This document shows positions 1 through 5,039 of a stretch of DNA of 5,039 nucleotides, piece by piece. The stretch is taken from contig JAJZDO010000737.1 of assembly GCA_021805955.1 (NCBI GenBank), positions 1-5,039 on the forward strand, written 5' to 3'. The notes under the pieces were generated by a model that saw only the letters and a list, made by a program, of their open reading frames with translations, was not told the origin of the DNA and made no database searches. Within the stretch, counting starts at the first letter, position 1. Every line of letters starts with the position of its first letter. The translations under genes and the position numbers were made by a program. This stretch comes from Acidobacteriota bacterium (GTDB taxonomy: Bacteria; Acidobacteriota; Terriglobia; Terriglobales; Acidobacteriaceae).

Positions 1-636
1 TTTTGATCGCAGTTTGATAGCATTCTGACACTCGTGCTCCAGCTGAAAGGAAGTGGTGCCGAGTTCGCCCCAGCCTCGCGCTCGTTTCACGGAAGGGTGC
101 TCTACTTTGCTGCTGAGCCGACGCCATCCGCGCCAGGCAAAAAACCCGAAAGCTCCTTCAATCAGCACCGTCCAGAGGATGCTCATCGCAACAGGATCGT
201 GTGTGTCGGTATCCAGCAGCAGCGGATACACGCTCGCCTTCAGTGCAGGGTCGCTGCCGTCCGGAAAGAGCTTTGTTGTCAGGTCATAGGGCATCACATC
301 CAGTATCCCGGTCACGGTCGAGTGAATCGGCCGGGAACACTTGACGATCAGCAGGGGATCGCCCACGCGTAACACAGAGTAGCCCGCAGTTACCTGCGAC
401 AGGATGCCCTCGTATGTCGTTACTTGCTGCACGCCGGAATCGCCCAAGAATTCACCGGACACCGTCACCACGGCGGATTTCATGCGATCCATGCTGTCTG
501 CCTTTGCGCTGTCGGCTTCCAGTTCCGCCGCGCCAATTCTGGCCGGATGCAGCCATTCTCTCCAGAAGTCACTGTTGGCCACATAGAGTAGCGTTATGAT
601 TGCGGTCGCTGCGACAAAAAGAACAATGCTTGCCAC
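1..636 (-). CDS. Two-pass membrane protein of unknown function, partial (C-terminus off the left edge)
   Basis: This reading frame is open on the minus strand from an in-frame TAA (681-679) to base 1 without a stop, giving at least 212 codons from a GTG at 636. Numbered from that GTG, residues 1-20 are a hydrophobic segment (VASIVLFVAATAIITLLYVA). A polar domain covers about 21-150, with a YPLLLDTDTHD stretch at 137-147. A second hydrophobic segment lies at 151-168, and a basic tail carries EHPSVKRARGWGEL at 179-192. The expected topology is a short N-terminus, two membrane helices with the central domain outside, and a cytoplasmic tail. The pattern recalls uncharacterised membrane proteins common in Acidobacteria (possibly DUF6709), but that match is from memory and unchecked. 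The start is uncertain. No ATG lies between the TAA and the first helix, and the basic stretch ERTARRKS before the GTG looks like a natural part of the N-terminus, so an ATT at 675 is the alternative. Neither start has a convincing Shine-Dalgarno sequence. The gene is divergent from the operon to its right. Confidence 0.75.
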   Translation of the reverse strand, partial: MASIVLFVAATAIITLLYVANSDFWREWLHPARIGAAELEADSAKADSMDRMKSAVVTVSGEFLGDSGVQQVTTYEGILSQVTAGYSVLRVGDPLLIVKCSRPIHSTVTGILDVMPYDLTTKLFPDGSDPALKASVYPLLLDTDTHDPVAMSILWTVLIEGAFGFFAWRGWRRLSSKVEHPSVKRARGWGELGTTSFQLEHECQNAIKLRSK

Positions 637-816
637 GGACTTGCGGCGCGCAGTTCGTTCGATCCAGGTCGTAATAGGTTAGCTGCTGAGCTTGATAGCA
701 CAACTGTGCAACCGGCGTCGTACGACAGCAGAAATATATCTCCACACCGGCGCTTCCTCAGTGCTATATTGTGTTCAACTTTTCCTCTGCTGCTTTCTTC
801 TGTTGGGGGTGTGCTC
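637..816. promoter_or_regulatory. Divergent intergenic region, presumed to hold both promoters
   Basis: This stretch separates the leftward membrane-protein gene from the rightward operon, so promoters for both should lie here. It is locally AT-richer around 731-780. TATATT at 765-770 on the plus strand could be a -10 element for the operon, placing the transcript start some 40 bases before the GTG at 817. TATATT on the minus strand (738-733) could serve the leftward gene. Neither has a good -35 hexamer at 16-18 bases, so these are weak candidates. The last bases contain the ribosome-binding site of the operon's first gene. I see no clear inverted repeat or operator. Part of the region could be coding if the leftward gene starts at 675 or the rightward gene at a GTG at 706. 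Confidence 0.35.
805..809 (+). promoter_or_regulatory. Ribosome-binding site that favours the GTG start at 817
   Basis: A GGGGG run followed by TG lies 7 bases before the GTG at 817, a good Shine-Dalgarno distance. It is too close to the in-frame GTG at 811 (1 base) and lies downstream of the longest possible start, GTG at 706. The choice is supported by the protein: starting at 817 gives a normal signal peptide (basic MTFRRLFR, hydrophobic core, LLA|Q). Starting at 706 would place 37 extra residues, with a second hydrophobic patch, in front of it. Confidence 0.55.
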
Positions 817-2037
817 GTGACCTTCCGGCGTCTTTTCCGCAGTATCGTTGCTATGGCTAGCTTCGCTTGCGTTGCAGCCGCACCGACCCGGCTCCTGGCT
901 CAGATGAGTTTCTCGGTCTGGGGCCACTCTTACAGCGTCCAGGCACCATCTACGCCTCCGTCTCGTGCTGTCTGCGGCAATGCATGGTGTGGCAGCTCAC
1001 AGCCTGTGCCCCGCTACTGCCCATCCTGCATGGCCGCCATGCAGGCTCAGGCTGCCGCTCGCCAGGCTGCACATGACGCGGAACGGGTTGCCGCATCCCA
1101 ACGCAAGCAGCAGCAGAATGCCTACAATCTCACGACGAAAGCCGTTGCCGCATCCCACAAAGGGGATTGGTCTTCCGCACTCACTCTACTTCGCCAGTCC
1201 TACGCCTTGAACCCAACTGCGGAAACCCTCAGCAACATCCGGACTGCCACCCTTCATGTTATCCAGATGCAGGGTTCAACCGCACTTGCGGCCGAAGACG
1301 CAGGCATCGGGCGCGAGAAGGCCAGCGATAGAGTGCCGTTGATCTCTGCCAACTCAGCCATCGCCACGCAGTTGCAGCAGCTCGACGAGGCGATGCGCAA
1401 GGTCGCCACCATCCCGGCCACCGGCGGGTCGGATCTCTTTCTCACGAAGTCCCGCTTCGGCGCAACGTTGCCAGCGCTCGTCACCACGCCGCTTCCAGCG
1501 ACCGGGGTGAACTCCGTTCTCCAGCAGCTTTCCAGCATCAGCGCATCCTCGGTAGCGGCAGCGACTGCTACCAGCGCCTCTGCGGCGAGCCTGAGCGACG
1601 CCTCCATCGAGATCGCCAAAGCCGTCTCTGGCTGCGGCTTCGATGGTGCTCCCTGTGCGACTCCACAGGCGCTCACGTATCCCCATCCCGTCCAAACGCC
1701 AGCGGCTACCGCGCTGGAAGCACAGATTCCAGCTGCCCGGCGGAATGACCCGCTCATCCAGGAGCACCTGCGCGAATACGATCACTTCCAATCTCACTTA
1801 GCTGAAAAGCAGCAGCAGATTGCCGAGGTCAATCGCTCCATTGCGGCTGGCGGAGTTGACACCGCAGTGTTGAAAGCCTATAAAGCCGACCTCCAGCATC
1901 AGGCGGCGCAGGATCAGCAAAGCAGCGCACAAACCATCGACTTCCTGCATATGCATATCCCCACCATCGCAGCTCCCGCCGCGCTCACCGGCTCAACCGC
2001 GCGAACTGGCTCAGCCACGCCAGCCGCTCATCCATAA
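817..2037 (+). CDS. Secreted protein with four-cysteine cluster, TPR-like pair and C-terminal coiled coil; function unknown
   Basis: From the GTG at 817 the product is 406 residues. Residues 1-28 form a Sec signal peptide, with MTFRRLFR, a hydrophobic core and likely cleavage at LLA|Q. A cysteine cluster follows: C53, C58, C68 and C71, spaced Cx4Cx9Cx2C, and the last pair reads CPSC. In an exported protein these are more likely disulfides than a zinc ribbon, but both fit. Residues about 80-100 are Ala/Gln-rich and helical. About 103-143 contain a TPR-like helix pair (core KGDWSSALTLLRQSYALNP). A long low-complexity Ala/Ser/Thr/Pro region contains a further cysteine pair, C273 and C280. Residues 313-370 are charged and Gln-rich and probably form a coiled coil, before a Pro/Ala/Thr-rich tail. 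TPR units bind proteins or peptides, so a scaffold or adaptor role outside the cytoplasm is inferred; no catalytic motif is seen. It is the first gene of the operon, 8 bases ahead of the ankyrin gene. Longer starts (GTG 706, GTG 811) and a shorter one (ATG 853) exist but fit less well. Confidence 0.8.
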   Translation: MTFRRLFRSIVAMASFACVAAAPTRLLAQMSFSVWGHSYSVQAPSTPPSRAVCGNAWCGSSQPVPRYCPSCMAAMQAQAAARQAAHDAERVAASQRKQQQNAYNLTTKAVAASHKGDWSSALTLLRQSYALNPTAETLSNIRTATLHVIQMQGSTALAAEDAGIGREKASDRVPLISANSAIATQLQQLDEAMRKVATIPATGGSDLFLTKSRFGATLPALVTTPLPATGVNSVLQQLSSISASSVAAATATSASAASLSDASIEIAKAVSGCGFDGAPCATPQALTYPHPVQTPAATALEAQIPAARRNDPLIQEHLREYDHFQSHLAEKQQQIAEVNRSIAAGGVDTAVLKAYKADLQHQAAQDQQSSAQTIDFLHMHIPTIAAPAALTGSTARTGSATPAAHP

Positions 2038-2045
2038 ACGCTCTC

Positions 2046-3965
2046 ATGCGAATCGCCCTTATGCACCAGTGTCTCGTTCGTCATTTGTCGCTTGCTCTCG
2101 TTCTCGTCGGCCTTCCTCTGCTGCTGCGGGCACAGAATCCCAACGATCCGTGTTCGCTGCTCGATAATCAGTTCGCGATTTCTGCGTATAACGGCGACGA
2201 CACCACCATTGCAGGCCTGCTGCAGGCCGGATGCGACCCCAACAGTGTGGATCCTTCGAGCCATATCGCTCCGCTCATCTACGCGATTGCCAAACAGCAT
2301 GTGCACACCGCTTTACTGCTCACTTATGGCAACGCCCAGGTCAATGTCACCAATCAGAATGGATGGTCGGCTCTTCACCTTGCCGTGAATGCAGCGACGA
2401 GCGCCAGCGACGATCACGAGTGGCTGGAGCTTATCTCCGCACTGCTCGATCACGGAGCCTTTGTGGATACTCCAACCCCAAACGGCTGGACTCCGCTGTC
2501 CATTGCGTCATTTTCCCCCGAGCATACAGCACTCATTCAACTTCTGCTTGCGCACCACGCCAATCTGAAACAAGGTTCCGATTCTGGCTATCAACTGCTT
2601 GCCAACGCGCTGCTTGCTCAGTGGAATATCAACAAAACCATTCCGATGGACACTGTGCGTCTACTGCTTGCCAGCGGAGTGCCTCCGGATCCCGGCACCT
2701 ATTCACCGTCCAATGTTTTCTCGATGAGTTATGCGGTCAATCCGGAGACAGCTACACCGCAAAGCGCTCCCTTGCTTGCGTTTCTTCTTGCCGCCCATGC
2801 TCATCCCAATCAGCCACTCCCTTTGGACAGCGAGGATGGCAAATCGGTCCAGGTGCCTCCGCTTTTTTTTGCTCTAATGCACCCTAACCCAGCAATTGCC
2901 CAGATGCTGGTTTTGCACGGAGCGGAAACCGAAACGAGCATCAACTGGGGCAGCGTTCGACTACCCGTGCTTGCGCAGGCCTGTCAGATCGGCCCGCAGC
3001 GCATTCGTGAAATGGTCAACCTCGGCGCAGACTTCACATGGACGCCTCCCGATGACAAAGATGTGCCTGGTGATCCTGTCTCCGGTGCTGATCCGTGCTG
3101 GACTCCACCGAACCTCGCCGCATTGGTCGATGTTTCGGTCAATCTTCAGCAGGGTCTGGTCAACGCGACCGCTTACGGATCTGAGAACGAGATACAAGCT
3201 TTGATTGACGCTGGAGCCGACGAGTCCTCGACTGGCTCTATCTTCACTTCATCCAGTCTGCCCGACGGTTCGCTCCTGCGCTACGCCGCTGAACAGAACG
3301 ACGACCCGGTTGGTGCAATAACGACCTTGCTCGCCTTTGGTGTCGATCCACTCGATCTCGGTGCAGGAGACGAGCACAACGGAGCTTCCGCACTCGATGT
3401 ACTCGACAAGCAATTTGCAGATGACAAGACCAACGATGACTATCTCAGTGCGCGGAAAATACTTTTCGATGCCATGCAGCAGCGGCGCATCACCAAGGGC
3501 TTCATCGCTTCGGCCTTGGCGCGCCTGGCCGATGATGTGCGCTTCAACCGTCCCCGCCAGAAGGACGAGATCCTGCTCTTCCGGGATGCGCTTGAGCGTT
3601 ACGCAGCGGATTCTGACTCGATTGAACTCCGCGTCTTCATCGCCTCCATCGAGGCGCACGGTCTAGCGCTTCCACCCACTCCAGTCGCCGCCGCGCTTGC
3701 CGCGCAGGCTACCTCTGCATATGCACAAGCCCACTCCCGCAGTGACCTGCTTCCGGTCGCCGTGCTCTTCGAGCGCGCACTGCGCTTATCCCCCTGGACT
3801 GGTGAATACTATCTTGCACTTGTCCGGATTTATCACCTCACTGGCAGCCAGGATCGTGCCATCCGATATGCCGCGATGACTTACGATGTTGGATTGGCCG
3901 ATCTTTCGACGCTGGAAGCAATCGTCTTTGGTCATCCCGTTCACGTAGAGACAACTACCCCATGA
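2046..3965 (+). CDS. Exported ankyrin-repeat protein with TPR-like C-terminal region
   Basis: The 639-residue product begins with a signal peptide (hydrophobic core LSLALVLVGLPLLL, likely cleavage at RA29|Q30). About ten ankyrin repeats follow, recognisable by the ending LLxxGAxxxxxxxxG and by xTPLxxA starts. Approximate positions are 40-72, 73-104, 105-145 (NGWSALHLAV...LLDHGAFVD), 146-180 (NGWTPLSIAS), 181-215, 222-256, 270-300 (MLVLHGAE), 305-332 (MVNLGADF), 370-395 (ALIDAGAD), 405-437 and 444-478. Several are stretched by loops of 5-40 residues, notably 333-368, so this is an irregular array. Residues about 480-545 are helical, and 560-615 look like a TPR-type helix pair (VLFERALRLSPWTGEYYLALVRIYHLTG). 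Ankyrin repeats bind proteins, and nothing catalytic is visible. The spacing (8 bases after the previous gene, 4-base overlap with the next) argues for co-translation and a shared task, plausibly binding the downstream hydrolase. The start is ATG 2046. ATG 2061 is in frame, also leaves an intact signal peptide, and is not separable by ribosome-binding site, as neither has a good one. Confidence 0.9.
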   Translation: MRIALMHQCLVRHLSLALVLVGLPLLLRAQNPNDPCSLLDNQFAISAYNGDDTTIAGLLQAGCDPNSVDPSSHIAPLIYAIAKQHVHTALLLTYGNAQVNVTNQNGWSALHLAVNAATSASDDHEWLELISALLDHGAFVDTPTPNGWTPLSIASFSPEHTALIQLLLAHHANLKQGSDSGYQLLANALLAQWNINKTIPMDTVRLLLASGVPPDPGTYSPSNVFSMSYAVNPETATPQSAPLLAFLLAAHAHPNQPLPLDSEDGKSVQVPPLFFALMHPNPAIAQMLVLHGAETETSINWGSVRLPVLAQACQIGPQRIREMVNLGADFTWTPPDDKDVPGDPVSGADPCWTPPNLAALVDVSVNLQQGLVNATAYGSENEIQALIDAGADESSTGSIFTSSSLPDGSLLRYAAEQNDDPVGAITTLLAFGVDPLDLGAGDEHNGASALDVLDKQFADDKTNDDYLSARKILFDAMQQRRITKGFIASALARLADDVRFNRPRQKDEILLFRDALERYAADSDSIELRVFIASIEAHGLALPPTPVAAALAAQATSAYAQAHSRSDLLPVAVLFERALRLSPWTGEYYLALVRIYHLTGSQDRAIRYAAMTYDVGLADLSTLEAIVFGHPVHVETTTP

Positions 3966-5039
3966 TCGATTCCGTTCCAGGTTGGATCCGCATCCTCATC
4001 GTCGGCGCTCTCCTGACTCCGATCGCCTGCCTCGCCCAATCCCTGAAACTGCCGGACGACAATCCTGACGAAGCGCCCCGGTTGCCCGCCTATGTTCCCA
4101 TGCACTTGCGTCAGGTTGATTCAACGCTCTTCACCCGACGCCAGCAGCTTCTGCAGGATCTCTTCGTGTACAACCAACAGGCCAACTCCTTCAACACCCA
4201 ATGCGGCAATATCGACACGCGTAACCTGGGCCTGGTGCAAAGCTGCACCACACAGTATCGTCTGCTGCGCACACGGCACGACGATCTCCTCAGCCGCCTT
4301 GCTGTCTTCAACGCCGAGGTCGCCGATGCCAGCGCCCGCTTTGACGCGCATCCTACGTACATTCCCGCTCACAATGCCCTCATCGGCGGAACAGGCTGGA
4401 TGGTGCTTTACTCAGTACCCAGGCCAGACCCCGCGACGATCGCAGCAGCCCATGAGATGCTCGCGCGGCAGGAGCAACTCGCAGGGCATCCCTATTCGGA
4501 CGCCATCGATTTCAACAAATACAACTTCGTTCTCGGCATTGCGGCTTACACCAGCTTCTTTGCGGATCTTGTCGCTCGCGTCGTTCCTGAGGACGAACCA
4601 ACGAACGGCCAGTATTCCATCGACAATATGCCTGGATATGCAGCAATGGCCGGTCACAGCTATGACCAACTCTCCTGCCACAGCAACGGAGCCATGCTCT
4701 GCCTTGCCGCTCTCCGCAACCGTGACATCCTGGCTACCCATGTCACTCTGTATGGTCCGCAGCTTACTCCATCTGCATTGCATGAGTGGGATCAGCTTGT
4801 GCGCTCCGGGCAGGTCAAGTCAGTCACATTGGTCATCAACAAAAATGATCCGGTCCCACCGCTCTCACTGGCATTTGGCGATGTGATCGAACCCAGAAGC
4901 ATGGATCCTGTTCCCGACTACAAGAATATGAATCTGCTCAATGCACAGGTACTCGCCCGTACTATCGAAGTGGCGGCTCCACGACTGCTCATTCATACCT
5001 ACCCATGCTCCGGAGGAGGAATTCTGCACTGCCACAGCA
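3962..5039 (+). CDS. Exported putative alpha/beta-hydrolase (serine hydrolase) with cysteine-paired helical N-terminus, partial
   Basis: The frame runs from ATG 3962 to the window end (359 codons seen, C-terminus missing). Its ATGA start overlaps the ankyrin gene's stop, a sign of translational coupling. A weak TAGAGA lies about 10 bases upstream. Residues 1-25 are a signal peptide (IRILIVGALLTPIACLA|Q). C23 could make it a lipoprotein, but the residue at -3 is Pro, a poor lipobox. Residues 50-125 are predicted helical, with C81 and C95 placed to form a disulfide across a hairpin. The C-terminal part reads as an alpha/beta hydrolase: the strand-turn-helix DQLSCHSNGAMLCLAAL (235-251) has S241 as likely nucleophile in C-H-S-N-G, where GxSxG is usual. 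A strand VTLYGP follows (261-266), then VTLVINKNDPVPP (288-300), where D296 is the likely acid. H356 or H358 near the cut end could be the catalytic histidine. Such folds act as esterases, lipases or peptidases; the substrate cannot be read from sequence. I see no family name I would assign. The fold call depends on motif order only. Confidence 0.8.
   Translation, partial: MIDSVPGWIRILIVGALLTPIACLAQSLKLPDDNPDEAPRLPAYVPMHLRQVDSTLFTRRQQLLQDLFVYNQQANSFNTQCGNIDTRNLGLVQSCTTQYRLLRTRHDDLLSRLAVFNAEVADASARFDAHPTYIPAHNALIGGTGWMVLYSVPRPDPATIAAAHEMLARQEQLAGHPYSDAIDFNKYNFVLGIAAYTSFFADLVARVVPEDEPTNGQYSIDNMPGYAAMAGHSYDQLSCHSNGAMLCLAALRNRDILATHVTLYGPQLTPSALHEWDQLVRSGQVKSVTLVINKNDPVPPLSLAFGDVIEPRSMDPVPDYKNMNLLNAQVLARTIEVAAPRLLIHTYPCSGGGILHCHS

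Noticed and set aside
34..599. Several plus-strand open frames opposite the leftward membrane-protein gene
   Set aside because: The minus-strand frame is open for the whole stretch and encodes two hydrophobic helices and a coherent polar domain. The plus-strand frames are short, overlap one another and show no sensible protein.
1087..1157. A 14-base direct repeat (GTTGCCGCATCCCA at 1087-1100 and 1144-1157)
   Set aside because: Both copies encode VAAS in Ala-rich helical coding sequence in the same frame. Two copies only, with no flanking symmetry, do not support a mobile element or regulatory repeat.
1254..1797. Two long minus-strand open frames (167 and 147 codons) opposite the first operon gene
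   Set aside because: They lie wholly within a plus-strand gene that has a clear signal peptide, TPR-like segment and operon spacing. Their translations are low-complexity Ala/Arg-rich with no recognisable domain, as expected of antisense frames in GC-rich DNA.
2231..2887. A 218-codon plus-strand open frame overlapping the ankyrin gene
   Set aside because: Its product is Cys/Arg/Ser-rich without repeats, while the overlapping frame encodes regular ankyrin repeats across the same bases.
4022..4033. Possible lipoprotein signal in the hydrolase precursor (PIAC before C23)
   Set aside because: The residue at -3 is Pro, not Leu or another usual lipobox residue, and a signal peptidase I site LA|Q follows two residues later, matching the two upstream proteins.
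4092..4886. A 264-codon plus-strand open frame inside the hydrolase gene
   Set aside because: It is rich in Ser, Thr, Pro and Cys with no domain or signal. The frame starting at 3962 carries the signal peptide, the nucleophile elbow and the acid motif, and is translationally linked to the previous gene.

Overview
The window looks like part of a chromosome from a moderately GC-rich, Gram-negative soil-type bacterium. Three successive proteins have Sec signal peptides ending in -AQ (LLA|Q, LRA|Q, CLA|Q), and a leftward membrane protein has a conserved-looking HP...WG tail. Together these suggest Acidobacteriota (Terriglobia), but this rests on style of sequence and not on a marker gene. I see no RNA gene, mobile element, CRISPR array or clear terminator.

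Layout. Bases 1 to about 636 (possibly 675) hold the minus-strand N-terminal part of a two-pass membrane protein whose C-terminus lies off the left edge. A divergent intergenic region of about 140-180 bases follows. Three genes then run rightward as an apparent operon. The first (817-2037) is a secreted protein with a four-cysteine cluster, a TPR-like helical pair, an Ala/Ser/Thr-rich middle and a coiled-coil end. The second (2046-3965, 8 bases downstream) is a large exported ankyrin-repeat protein with about ten degenerate repeats and a TPR-like C-terminal part. The third (3962 to the right edge, ATGA overlap) is an exported protein with a helical, cysteine-paired N-terminal region followed by what reads as an alpha/beta-hydrolase-type serine hydrolase domain, with the unusual nucleophile elbow C-H-S-N-G. 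It is cut by the window end.

How they may work together. The close spacing and the matching export signals suggest that the three proteins are made together and act outside the cytoplasm. Two of them (TPR-like and ankyrin/TPR-like) look like protein-binding scaffolds, and the third looks like an enzyme. An envelope or secreted complex in which the repeat proteins bind, present or restrain the hydrolase is an inference from gene order. The substrate is unknown. I did not recognise any of these genes as a named, characterised gene.
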